Below, piece by piece: positions 22,795 through 30,993 of a stretch of 37,339 bases of DNA (within the stretch, counting starts at the first letter, position 1; every line of letters starts with the position of its first letter). The position numbers were made by a program, and so were the translations under genes. Source of the DNA: Actinomadura kijaniata NBRC 14229. GTDB lineage: Bacteria > Actinomycetota > Actinomycetes > Streptosporangiales > Streptosporangiaceae. The notes beneath the pieces were generated by a model. That model did no database searches. It saw only the letters and a list, made by a program, of their open reading frames with translations, and was not told the origin of the DNA. The DNA lies in NCBI RefSeq assembly GCF_001552175.1, contig NZ_BCQR01000125.1, positions 1-37,339 on the forward strand. Direction: 5' to 3'.

Positions 22795-22863
22795 CCCGCC
22801 GCACGGTCCGCCCGGCGAGGTCCGCCTCCGGCCCCGCCTCACCGGACGGGTCGCGCGTCAGGC
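22789..22863. terminator. Long-range stem enclosing convergent stop codons
   Basis: GCCTGAC (22789-22795) pairs with GTCAGGC (22857-22863), and inside GTCCG (22806-22810) can pair with CGGAC (22843-22847). Both TGA stops lie in the outer arms. The loop is long, so this is a weaker terminator candidate. Confidence 0.35.
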
Positions 22864-23607
22864 CGCGTAGTTGCGCAGGACCCGCAGCGCCGCGTCCCCG
22901 TGCGGTCCCGAGGTCTTCAGGGTCGTCTCGGCGGGGGCGAGGCGGCGCGCGCCGACCCGGCAGAACTCGCCCGCGGGCCCGGTGATCACCGAGGGGGCGT
23001 CCGGGTCGCCGAACCGCCAGGTCTCGCCGTCCGGGCCGGTCAGCTCGCAGCGGACCGGCCCGCCCCGTTCGCCCGCCACCGCGAACGCGTAGGGCAGCGT
23101 GCGCTGGGCCAGCCGGGCGATGTGCCGCAGCCGCGGGGTGTCGGGATAGTCGATGCCCAGCGGCGCGGTGATGTCGAGCGCGTGCGCCCAGTGCTCGGCG
23201 ATGCGGGTCGCGGCCAGGGTGCGGGCCGACAGCGGGACCGCGGCCCAGGCCAGGCGGTCGCCCGGGGCGCGGGAGCCGAGCGCGCGGGGCGTCGCGCCCG
23301 CGGCCTCGCGCCAGCGTTCCAGCACGTGTCCGGGCGGGGCGCCGCGCTCGGCGACGACCAGCCGGTCCATCAGCTCGTCCAGGGGAACGCCCTCCTCCCG
23401 TCTGAACGCCTCGCGTTCCCCGGCGGCGGAGGCCAGGACGAGTTCTTCGGTCTGCGCCAGGTGGAGGACCACGTCGCAGACCGTCCACCCGTCGGCCGCC
23501 GACTCCGCCGCCCACATCCGCGGGCTCAGGCCCGCGAGCACGGCGTCGAGCTGACGGTATTCGGCGGCCAGGTCGTCGAAGACGTCCGTTTCCCGTTCTC
23601 GCTCCAT
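22858..23607 (-). CDS. Maleylpyruvate-isomerase-family (DinB/MDMPI-like) mycothiol-dependent protein
   Basis: 249 residues from ATG 23607, which lies 6 nt after a TATGGT -10. The N-terminal DinB-like four-helix domain (1-~165) has the family pattern: LDAVLAGLSPRMWAAESAAD, GWTVCDVVLHLAQTEELVL with the first metal His, and ATRIAEHWAHALDIT with the Glu and second His. The C-terminal domain (~185-249) is the MDMPI_C-type sheet (VRCELTGPDGETWRFGDPDA). Family members use mycothiol or are of unknown function. The frame stays open upstream, but that extension runs into the ABC gene antiparallel to nothing recognisable. Confidence 0.85.
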   Translation of the reverse strand: MERERETDVFDDLAAEYRQLDAVLAGLSPRMWAAESAADGWTVCDVVLHLAQTEELVLASAAGEREAFRREEGVPLDELMDRLVVAERGAPPGHVLERWREAAGATPRALGSRAPGDRLAWAAVPLSARTLAATRIAEHWAHALDITAPLGIDYPDTPRLRHIARLAQRTLPYAFAVAGERGGPVRCELTGPDGETWRFGDPDAPSVITGPAGEFCRVGARRLAPAETTLKTSGPHGDAALRVLRNYAA

Positions 23608-23613
23608 CCCGGC

Positions 23614-23619
23614 ACCATA
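23614..23619 (-). promoter_or_regulatory. -10 element of DinB-like gene (leaderless)
   Basis: TATGGT on the minus strand, 6 nt before ATG 23607, in the 17-nt gap after the ABC ATPase stop. It gives the DinB-like gene its own transcript, separate from the upstream operon. Confidence 0.45.
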
Positions 23620-23624
23620 CCGAA

Positions 23625-25121
23625 TCAGATTCTGTGTGGCTCCGGGATCGTTTCCCGGTCGCCGCGCCAGTCGCGGGTCGGCCCGGAGGCGACCACCCTC
23701 CCGTCGGCCAGCTCGACCACCCGCTGGGTGACCTTGCGGACGACGGCCAGGTCGTGCGAGATGAACAGGAGCGCCAGGCCGCGTTCCCGTTGCAGCCGGT
23801 CCAGCAGCGCCAGGATGCCCGCCTGCACCGACACGTCCAGCGCCGAGGTGGGCTCGTCGCACACCAGGACGGCCGGGCGGAGCGCCAGCGCGCGGGCGAT
23901 CGCGACCCGCTGCCGCTGCCCGCCCGACAGGTCGCGCGGCCTCCGGTCGAGGAGCTCCCCGGTCAGGCCGACCTGCCGGAGGAGGTCCTCGGCCGTGGCG
24001 GTCTCCCCGGACAGACGCGACGCCTCGTCCAGGAGCCTCCCGACCGTGTAGCGCGGATCGAACGCGCCGTACGGATCCTGCGGGACGGGCTGGATGCGGG
24101 CGCGGCGCGGGCGGCGCCTCCGCTCCGGCAGGCCGCTCCAGGGCTCGCCGTCCAGCAGCACGGTCCCCGCGTCGGGCTCCACCAGGCCCAGCGCGATCCG
24201 CGCCAGCGTGGTCTTGCCGGAGCCCGAACCGCCGACCAGGCCGAGCGACTCACCGGCCCGCAGCTCGAACGACACCCCGTCCACCACCGTGCGGCCGTCG
24301 TAGCGCTTGGACACCGACCGTGCCTCCAGGACCGGTTCCCCGACCTCGACCGGCTCGGCGTATCCGCTGGGCACGGCGTCGAGCAGCATCCGGGTGTAGG
24401 GGGCGCGCGGCGCGGTGAGCACCTGCCCGGCGGGCCCCTGCTCGACCAGCAGGCCGTCCTTCATCACCGCGATGCGGTCGGCCAGCCGCGCCACCACCGA
24501 CAGGTCGTGGCTGATCAGGATCACCCCGGTGCCCCGGTCGCGCAGCCCGGCGAGCAGGTCGAGCACCTGCGCGGCGGTGCCGACGTCCAGCGCGGTCGTC
24601 GGCTCGTCCGCGACGATCAGCTCCGGCTCGGCGGCGAGCGCGGAGGCGATCAGCGCGCGCTGGCGGAGCCCGCCGGACAGCTGGTGCGGGTACTGCCCGG
24701 CCCGGCGCTCGGGGTCGGGGACGCCCGCGTCCTCCAGCAGCCGCCGCACCCGGTCGGGGATCCGGCGGCGCGGGACCGTCCGGTGGACGACCAGCGGCTC
24801 GGCCACCTCCCGCCCGACCGTCCGGAGCGGGTCGAGGGCCTGGAGCGCGTCCTGGAGCACGAACCCGATCCGGCGCCCCCGGATCCTGCGCCAGGCCCGC
24901 TCCGGCAGCCCGCGCAGATCCTCGCCCCCGAACTCCAGCCGGTCGGCCGCCACGCGGCCGCCGCTCAGCCCGACCAGGCTGCGCGCGGTGACGCTCTTGC
25001 CGGAGCCCGACTCGCCGACGATCGCCAGGCACTCCCCCTTGCCCACGCCGAACGACACGCCGCGCACCGCCCGCGCGCCGCCGAACTCCACGGTCAGCCC
25101 CTCGACGGTCAGCAGGCTCAT
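23625..25121 (-). CDS. Fused double ABC ATPase of Dpp/Opp-type transporter
   Basis: 498 residues with two complete ABC domains in one chain, equivalent to DppD plus DppF. Domain 1: Walker A GESGSGKS at 36-43, signature LSGGLRQR, Walker B ELIVADEPTTALDV, H-loop ILISHD. Domain 2: Walker A GGSGSGKT near 305, Q-loop QDPYGAFDP, signature LSGGQRQR, Walker B VLVCDEPTSALDV, H-loop LFISHD. Both look active. Start ATG 25121 overlaps the permease stop (ATGA). It is the last gene of the eight-gene cyclodipeptide operon and powers the importer encoded by the four preceding transport and hydrolase genes. Confidence 0.95.
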   Translation of the reverse strand: MSLLTVEGLTVEFGGARAVRGVSFGVGKGECLAIVGESGSGKSVTARSLVGLSGGRVAADRLEFGGEDLRGLPERAWRRIRGRRIGFVLQDALQALDPLRTVGREVAEPLVVHRTVPRRRIPDRVRRLLEDAGVPDPERRAGQYPHQLSGGLRQRALIASALAAEPELIVADEPTTALDVGTAAQVLDLLAGLRDRGTGVILISHDLSVVARLADRIAVMKDGLLVEQGPAGQVLTAPRAPYTRMLLDAVPSGYAEPVEVGEPVLEARSVSKRYDGRTVVDGVSFELRAGESLGLVGGSGSGKTTLARIALGLVEPDAGTVLLDGEPWSGLPERRRRPRRARIQPVPQDPYGAFDPRYTVGRLLDEASRLSGETATAEDLLRQVGLTGELLDRRPRDLSGGQRQRVAIARALALRPAVLVCDEPTSALDVSVQAGILALLDRLQRERGLALLFISHDLAVVRKVTQRVVELADGRVVASGPTRDWRGDRETIPEPHRI

Positions 25122-25924
25122 CGCAGGTGCCTCCCCCTCAGCTCGCGGCCGACGACGTTCACCACGATCACCGAGAGCGTGATCGCCAGGCCCGGGAAGA
25201 ACGCCACCCACCAGGCGCTCTCCAGATGGTCGCGGCCGTCCGACAGCAGCGCGCCCCACTCGGCGGCGGGCGGGTTCGGCCCCAGCCCGAGGAAGCTGAG
25301 CGCCGCGCCGTACAGGATCGCGGTGCCGACGCCGAGCGTGGCCAGCACCAGCACCGGGCCGAGCGCGTTCGGCAGCACGTGCCGGACGATCAGCGCGCGC
25401 GGCCGCAGCCCCAGGGCCACGCCCGCCTCCACATGACCCGACGTGCGCACCTGCCGCACCTGCGCGTTGACCAGCCGCGCGTACTCCGGCGTCGCCGCCA
25501 CGGCCACCGCCAGCGTCGCGCCCAGCGTGCCCGGCCCGATCAGCGCCACCGCCACCAGGGCGAGCAGCAGCCCCGGGCACGACAGCAGCACGTCCATCGC
25601 CCGCATCAGCCCCTCGCGGACGATCCCGCCGTTCAACGCCGCCGCGAGCCCGACCAGCGTCCCGGCCAGCAGCGCGAGCCCGGTCGCCCCGAACCCCATG
25701 GCCAGGCTGGTCCGCGCGCCGTGGACGACCCGCGCGAGCACGTCCCGCCCGAGCTGGTCGGTCCCGAACCAGTGCGCCCCGTCCGGCCCCATGAGCGCCG
25801 CCCCCGGATCCGCCCGGTAGGGCTCGTACGGCGCGAACACCCCGGGCGCCACCGCCAGCGCCAGCAGCCCGGCCCCGGCGACCAGCGCCAGCACGAACCC
25901 CGGGCGCCACCTTCGGGCGGTCAC
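25118..25924 (-). CDS. ABC transporter permease (DppC/OppC type)
   Basis: 268 residues from GTG 25924, overlapping the amidohydrolase stop as GTGA. The first helix (RPGFVLALVAGAGLLALAVA) is followed by the periplasmic-side block FAPYEPYRADPGAALMGPDG and HWFGTDQLGRDVLARVVHGA, which is diagnostic of DppC/OppC permeases. The EAA-loop contact with the ATPase is EAGVALGLRPRALIVRHVLP, NALGPVLVLA. Five to six membrane helices. It pairs with the other permease at 27108. Confidence 0.94.
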   Translation of the reverse strand: MTARRWRPGFVLALVAGAGLLALAVAPGVFAPYEPYRADPGAALMGPDGAHWFGTDQLGRDVLARVVHGARTSLAMGFGATGLALLAGTLVGLAAALNGGIVREGLMRAMDVLLSCPGLLLALVAVALIGPGTLGATLAVAVAATPEYARLVNAQVRQVRTSGHVEAGVALGLRPRALIVRHVLPNALGPVLVLATLGVGTAILYGAALSFLGLGPNPPAAEWGALLSDGRDHLESAWWVAFFPGLAITLSVIVVNVVGRELRGRHLR

Positions 25925-27108
25925 GGCGCGGGCTCCGCGGGACGACCGGCGGCGACCACGTGGCGGACGGCGGCGATCGCGGTGACGTCGGCGGTCGGGT
26001 CGCCGTCCACGACCAGCAGGTCGGCGGCCAGACCGGGGGCGAGACGGCCGGTGACGTCCGCCAGGCCGCAGGCGCGGGCGGCCTCGACGGTGGCGGAGGC
26101 GATCACCTCGGCGGGCGGCTGGCCCGCGCGGACCAGCAGGGCGAACGCCTCGGCGACGCGGCCGAACCCCGCGCCGCGCACCCCGGTGTCGGTGCCGAAG
26201 ACCAGGGTCACGCCGAGCTCGCGGGCGCGGCCGATCGCGGTCAGCCTGTCCTCCAGCCAGCCCGGCTCGCGGCGGGCGGCGATGCCGGGCCAGCCGTGGT
26301 GGACGGTCGGGCAGACCGCGATGCCGGAGGCGGCCAGCTCGCGCATGAGGCCGGGGTCGGGGCGGGTGCCGCCGGCGACCTCCCAGCCGCAGTGCTCGAT
26401 GGTGTCCACGTCCGCGTCGAGCGCGGCGCGGATGCCGACCAGCCCGTGGGCGTGCGCGGCGACCCGCAGCCCGAGGCCGTGCGCCTCGGCGGTGATCGCC
26501 TTGAGCGCGGCGGTGTCGAACTGGGCCTCCCACGGGAGCGCGCCGCCGTTGGTGAGGTAGCCGCCGGTGGCCATCACCTTGACCAGGTCGGCTCCGGCGC
26601 GGGCGTGGCGGCGGACCAGCTCCAGGGCGTCGGCGGTGGTGGCGGCCTCGCCGCCGAGGAAGTGGCAGTGGCCGTCCGGCGGGGTGATCGGCGCGGCGGC
26701 CGACAGCACGCGCGGCCCCGGGCGCCGCCCCGCGGCGATCTCGTCGCGGAGCCGGATCGCCAGGCCGTTGCGGTCGCCCAGGTCGCGGACCGTGGTGACG
26801 CCCGCGCGCAGCAGGATCTCCGCACGGGCCGCCATGTGCTCGTACAGCTCCCCGTCGGAGACGGCCGCGAACATCGCGGCGGGGTCGGGGCCGGTGTCGA
26901 ACGCCAGATGGACGTGCACGTCGATCAGCCCCGGCAGGATCGTGCCGCCGGGGAAGTCGCGGCGCGGCACCGCGGCCGCCTCGGCGGGGGCCTCGGCGCG
27001 GGGGCCGACCCACGCGACGCGGCCGCCGCGGACGAGGACCGCCCCGTCCGGAACACGTTCGCCCACCGGGCCGGGCAGCACCCGGCCGGCCGTGAGCAGG
27101 GTGTCCAT
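25921..27108 (-). CDS. Metal-dependent amidohydrolase (Xaa-Pro dipeptidase / imidazolonepropionase-like)
   Basis: 395 residues from ATG 27108; GTG 27111 directly before it is also possible, but GGAGG spacing favours the ATG. It has the whole binuclear amidohydrolase set: His65 and His67 (IDVHVH), the lysine to be carboxylated Lys177 (LVKVMATGG), His219 (VAAHAHG), His239 (TIEHCGW) and Asp307 (VFGTDTG). The C-terminal block TGRLAPGLAADLLVVDGDP is typical. Known relatives hydrolyse Xaa-Pro or other dipeptides, or cyclic amides. No signal peptide, so cytoplasmic. It lies between the two permease genes of a peptide importer in the cyclodipeptide-synthase operon, so a dipeptide or diketopiperazine-derived substrate is a reasonable guess. 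Confidence 0.92.
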   Translation of the reverse strand: MDTLLTAGRVLPGPVGERVPDGAVLVRGGRVAWVGPRAEAPAEAAAVPRRDFPGGTILPGLIDVHVHLAFDTGPDPAAMFAAVSDGELYEHMAARAEILLRAGVTTVRDLGDRNGLAIRLRDEIAAGRRPGPRVLSAAAPITPPDGHCHFLGGEAATTADALELVRRHARAGADLVKVMATGGYLTNGGALPWEAQFDTAALKAITAEAHGLGLRVAAHAHGLVGIRAALDADVDTIEHCGWEVAGGTRPDPGLMRELAASGIAVCPTVHHGWPGIAARREPGWLEDRLTAIGRARELGVTLVFGTDTGVRGAGFGRVAEAFALLVRAGQPPAEVIASATVEAARACGLADVTGRLAPGLAADLLVVDGDPTADVTAIAAVRHVVAAGRPAEPAP

Positions 27109-27992
27109 CACACCTCCCTCAGACGCGGGTCGACCAGCAGCTGCGCCAGGTCGACCAGGGTGTTGACGACGACGTACACGACCGAGGCCAGCAGCACCGC
27201 GCCCACCACGACCGGCAGGTCCTTGGCCATGACGGCCTCCACCGCGACGCGGCCCACGCCCGGCCGCGCGAACACCGACTCCACGACCACCGCCCCGGCC
27301 AGCAGGCTGCCCGCCGTCCAGCCGAGGACGGTCAGCGCGGGGATCAGCGCGTGACGCAACGCGTGCGCCCGGCGCACGCGCCGGTCGGCGACGCCCCGGG
27401 TGCGGGCGGTGAGCACGAACGGGCTGCTCAGCGCGGTCTCCAGCCCGTCGCGCAGCACCTGCGCCAGCACCGCGCCGACCGGGACCGCCAGGGTGAGCGC
27501 GGGCAGCCAGATCCCGTCGGCGCGGAACCCGGCCAGCGTGAGCAGCATGATCCCCAGCCAGAAGGTGGGGGTGGAGGAGCCGACCAGCTCGACCGTGCCG
27601 GAGACCGCGCGGGGCACCCGGCGTCCGGCGGTCAGCAGCGCCAGGGCGGTCGCCCCGGCCGCGGCCAGCGCGCAGGCGGTCAGCGTCAGCCGCGCGGTCG
27701 GCCCGATCTCCTGGCCGAGCACCTCGGTGACCGGCGCGTTGTACTGGAACGACCAGCCGAGGTCGCCGCGCGCCGCCCGGCCGAGGAACGTCGCGTACTG
27801 CACCGGCAGCGGCCGGTCCAGGCCCAGCTCGTCGTTGAGCCGGGCGATCGCCTCCGGGGTGGCGGGCGCGCCGCCGAGCAGCGTCGCGGCCGGGTCGCCG
27901 GGGATCAGCCGCAGCGCGGCGAACGCCAGCGTTCCCGAGCCGAGCAGCACGGCGATCGCGCCCACGACCCGGCGCACGACACCCGCGATCAT
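27108..27992 (-). CDS. ABC transporter permease (DppB/OppB type)
   Basis: 294 residues from ATG 27992, overlapping the binding-protein stop (ATGA). N-terminal hallmark: VVGAIAVLLGSGTLAFAALR, LIPGDPAATLLGG, then LNDELGLDRPLPVQYATFLG, RAARGDLGWSFQYNAPVTEV of DppB/OppB. EAA-loop: TARTRGVADRRVRRAHALRH, ALIPALTVLGW. The ending LVDLAQLLVDPRLREV is standard. About six membrane helices. Forms the channel with the 25118-25924 permease. Confidence 0.94.
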   Translation of the reverse strand: MIAGVVRRVVGAIAVLLGSGTLAFAALRLIPGDPAATLLGGAPATPEAIARLNDELGLDRPLPVQYATFLGRAARGDLGWSFQYNAPVTEVLGQEIGPTARLTLTACALAAAGATALALLTAGRRVPRAVSGTVELVGSSTPTFWLGIMLLTLAGFRADGIWLPALTLAVPVGAVLAQVLRDGLETALSSPFVLTARTRGVADRRVRRAHALRHALIPALTVLGWTAGSLLAGAVVVESVFARPGVGRVAVEAVMAKDLPVVVGAVLLASVVYVVVNTLVDLAQLLVDPRLREV

Positions 27993-29590
27993 CCGGCCGC
28001 GACCCCCGCCAGCAGCGGGCTCGCCTGCCCGTCGAAGGTGAGGCCGGTGACCTTCCGGCCGGCCGCGACGATCGACGCCGGGACGTAGACCGGCACCAGG
28101 TAGCCGCGCTCCAGCACCGCCCGCTGCACCCTGCCGTACAGGTCGGCCCGCCTGGCCTCGTCGCCGGTCGCGAGCGCGTCCTCCAGCCAGCCGTCGAGGT
28201 CCTCGTCGGCGGCGAACGAGGCGTTGTAGCCGACCTTGCCCTTGGCGGGGTGGTTCGAGGAGGCGTAGAAGCTGCGCAGGATGTCGGGGTTGCCGGAGAC
28301 CCAGCTGCGGTCGAAGACGTCGAACGCGCCGGTGTCGCGGGCGTCGAACCACTGCCCGGTCGACATGTTCTCGATTCGCAGCTCGATGCCGGCCCTGCGG
28401 GCCTGCTCCTGGACGAGCTGCGCCACCAGGTCGCGTTGCTCGCGCACCTGCTCCTTGTTGAAGACCCACCGGACGGTCAGCCGCCCGCCGTCCTTGACGC
28501 GGTAGCCCTGCGCGTCGCGGGTCCGGTACCCGGCCTCGTCCAGCAGCCGGGCGGCCTCGTCGGCGGAGGGCTCCGGGCGGCCGTCGAGGGAACGGTCGTA
28601 GAGCGGGGTGGTGGGGCCGATCGGGCCGCGCGCGGGCCTGTACTGGTCGGCGTAGACGGTGGCGGCGATCTGCCTGGTGTCGACCGCGTTCCGGAACGCC
28701 TGCCGGATCCTCTGGTCGTCGAACGGCGCGCGGCTGGTGTTGAGGTGCAGCGCGTACACGCCGCCCGGCAGGTCGGCCTTGACGATCTGGGCCTGCCGTC
28801 GCAGGGACGCGACGCGCTTGGGCGGGACGCCCGCGACGATCTGCGCGCGCCCGGAGGTCAGCGCGCCGACGCGCACCGAGTCCTCCGGGAGGAACCGCAC
28901 GGTCACCCTGGGCGTCCTGGCCGGGCCCCGCGCGGCCTGCGTCGGACCCCAGCGGTAGGCGTCGTTCCGCTTCAGCGTCAGGCTGTTGCCCTTGGTGTAG
29001 CCCTCCACCGCGAACGCGCCCGAGCCGACCGGCCTGGTGCAGTGGTCCTGCTTGGCGGCCCTGGCGGAGGTGATGCCGAGGAACGTCTGGCTGGCCGACT
29101 GGAGGAACGCGGCGTTCGGCTTGGTGAACTCGACCCGCACCGTGCGCTGGTCCACCACGGTGCTGCCCTTGTAGGGGCCGAGCAGGTTCACCGCGTACAG
29201 CGACTTGGTCGCGGGCGCGACGATCCGGTCGAACGTCGCCTTGACCGCCTCGGCGTCCAGCGGGCTGCCGTCGTGGAAGGTGACGCCGTCGCGCAGGGTG
29301 AAGGTGTAGCTCTTCAGGTCACCGGAGGCCTTCCAGGAGGTGGCGAGCCACGGGTGGATCTTGCCCTGCGGGTCCTGGAAGACCAGCGAGTCGTACACGC
29401 TGCGGAACAGCCGGGCGGTCACGTCCTGCGGGCTGATGTTCGGGTCCAGGCAGGTCGGCTCGCTGTCGCTGGCGAACGTGAGCCCGTCGGCGGCGGCCCG
29501 GCTCTCGCCGCCGCACCCGGCGGCGGTCAGCGCGAGGAGGGCGGCGACCGCCGCCGCCGTCAGTGCCCGTGGAGGGGGCCGGAGCTTCAT
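27989..29590 (-). CDS. Family 5 solute-binding lipoprotein of peptide/metallophore ABC importer
   Basis: 533 residues from ATG 29590, overlapping the MFS stop (ATGA). Lipoprotein signal with Cys26 (LTAAGC). SBP family 5 signature: LATSWKASGDLKSYTFTLRD and VTFHDGSPLDAEAVKATFDR; also VGSGAFAVEGYTKGNSLTLK and LHLNTSRAPFDDQRIRQAFR. Family members bind di/oligopeptides, nickel chelates, opine-type metallophores or sugars. Exact ligand is unknown; encoded directly after an exporter and a cyclodipeptide synthase, it may capture the pathway product, its metal complex or a linear dipeptide. Confidence 0.94.
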   Translation of the reverse strand: MKLRPPPRALTAAAVAALLALTAAGCGGESRAAADGLTFASDSEPTCLDPNISPQDVTARLFRSVYDSLVFQDPQGKIHPWLATSWKASGDLKSYTFTLRDGVTFHDGSPLDAEAVKATFDRIVAPATKSLYAVNLLGPYKGSTVVDQRTVRVEFTKPNAAFLQSASQTFLGITSARAAKQDHCTRPVGSGAFAVEGYTKGNSLTLKRNDAYRWGPTQAARGPARTPRVTVRFLPEDSVRVGALTSGRAQIVAGVPPKRVASLRRQAQIVKADLPGGVYALHLNTSRAPFDDQRIRQAFRNAVDTRQIAATVYADQYRPARGPIGPTTPLYDRSLDGRPEPSADEAARLLDEAGYRTRDAQGYRVKDGGRLTVRWVFNKEQVREQRDLVAQLVQEQARRAGIELRIENMSTGQWFDARDTGAFDVFDRSWVSGNPDILRSFYASSNHPAKGKVGYNASFAADEDLDGWLEDALATGDEARRADLYGRVQRAVLERGYLVPVYVPASIVAAGRKVTGLTFDGQASPLLAGVAAG

Positions 29591-30993
29591 GAACTGCCCT
29601 TCGTTTCCTGGAGGGGACGGTCGGGAACGGCGGCGGCCGCCGCCCGGGGGCGGGTGAGGGCGGCGATCGCGGCCAGGGTGAGCAGGGAGACGGCGGCGAG
29701 CAGCCACATCGCCGCCCGGTAGCCGTCGGTGAGGTCGTGGTGGGCGCGGTAGAGCACCATCCCGGCGGCCAGGCCGAGCGCCCCGCCGAGGTTGTGGAAC
29801 GTCCAGGACGAGCCGACCGCCAGCCCCGCCATGCGCTCGGGCACGGCCGACAGCGCGGTGACGGTCGCCGGGCCGAGCACCAGCGCCCAGCCCGCGCCCA
29901 TCACCGCGAACGCCACGACGATCAGCGGCAGGCCGGTGGCGGGCGAGAACGCGCTCTGCAGCAGCGCCGAGACGGCGAACGCCGCGAAGCCGCCGAGCAG
30001 CAGCGGGCGCGTCCCCCACCGGTCGGCGAGCCGCCCGACGACCGGGGACAGCGCCGCCACCACCGCCGTGCAGGGCAGCAGGCTCAGCCCGATCGCCAGG
30101 CCGGTGTGCCCGCGCGCCTCCGTCAGGTAGATCGGCATCAGGAAGAACGCCAGGCAGTAGAAGAACGCCAGCCCGAAGTCGGCGGTGATCGCGCTGACGA
30201 AGCGCGGCCCGGCGAACAGCCCGAAATCGATGATCGGATGGTCGCTGGCCCGTTCCACCAGCACGAACGCGGCCAGTGCCGCCACTCCCCCGCCGATCAG
30301 GCCGAGGGTGGCCGGGCTCCCCCAGCCCCAGGTGTCGCCGAGCGACAGCCCGAGGACCACGGCCGGGAGCCCGGCGGTGAGCAGCGCGAGCCCCGGCCGG
30401 TCGACCCGGGTGGCGCCCTCGTCGCTGCGCGACTCGCGGACGCTGGGGAAGCAGATGGCCAGCGCGACGGCGATCAGCGGCACGTTCAGCCAGAACACCC
30501 AGCGCCAGCCGGCCCACCCGACGAGCAGGCCGCCGAGCACCGGGCCGATCGCCAGTCCCAGCCCGTTGACGCCGTACAGCGCGCCGATCGCCTTGCCGCG
30601 CTCGGCCTCGGGGAACGCGTTCGACACGATCGCGCCGGTGCTGGTGTACAGCACCGCGCACGCCGCGCCCTGCACGAACCGGAACCCGATCAGCCACCAC
30701 ACGTCGGTGGCCAGCCCGGCGCCGAGGGACGCCAGGCCGAACACCACCGTCCCGGCGTAGAGCACGCGGCGGCGGCCGTGCACGTCGGCCAGCCGCCCCA
30801 TCGTCACCATGAACGCCGACAGCGCGGCGATGAACACGTTGACGACGAGCTGGAGCCGCGTGACGTCGGCCTTCAGATCGTCACCGATGGCGGGCGCCGC
30901 CGTGTTGACGATCGTGAGGTCGACGCACCCGAGGAAGCTGATGATGCCGACCCCGGCGAACGCCCACCAACGACGATCGGACACCCCGCTCAT
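29587..30993 (-). CDS. DHA2-type MFS drug/metabolite exporter
   Basis: 468 residues from ATG 30993, overlapping the stop of the cyclodipeptide-synthase gene (ATGA). About 14 membrane helices. EmrB/QacA features: FLGCVDLTIVNTAAPAIGDD, motif A-like GRLADVHGRRRVLYAG, motif C-type GLAIGPVLGGLLVGWAGWRW, VFWLNVPL. Exporters of this class accompany many small-molecule pathways, including the bicyclomycin and pulcherriminic acid clusters. It most likely exports the product of the two enzymes encoded upstream and gives self-resistance. Confidence 0.93.
   Translation of the reverse strand: MSGVSDRRWWAFAGVGIISFLGCVDLTIVNTAAPAIGDDLKADVTRLQLVVNVFIAALSAFMVTMGRLADVHGRRRVLYAGTVVFGLASLGAGLATDVWWLIGFRFVQGAACAVLYTSTGAIVSNAFPEAERGKAIGALYGVNGLGLAIGPVLGGLLVGWAGWRWVFWLNVPLIAVALAICFPSVRESRSDEGATRVDRPGLALLTAGLPAVVLGLSLGDTWGWGSPATLGLIGGGVAALAAFVLVERASDHPIIDFGLFAGPRFVSAITADFGLAFFYCLAFFLMPIYLTEARGHTGLAIGLSLLPCTAVVAALSPVVGRLADRWGTRPLLLGGFAAFAVSALLQSAFSPATGLPLIVVAFAVMGAGWALVLGPATVTALSAVPERMAGLAVGSSWTFHNLGGALGLAAGMVLYRAHHDLTDGYRAAMWLLAAVSLLTLAAIAALTRPRAAAAAVPDRPLQETKGSS

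Noticed and set aside
23625..29590. Nickel or staphylopine-type metallophore importer by direct annotation
   Set aside because: The binding protein is family 5 but has no residues I can tie to a metal complex, and no opine dehydrogenase or nicotianamine-like synthase is present; kept only as a hypothesis.
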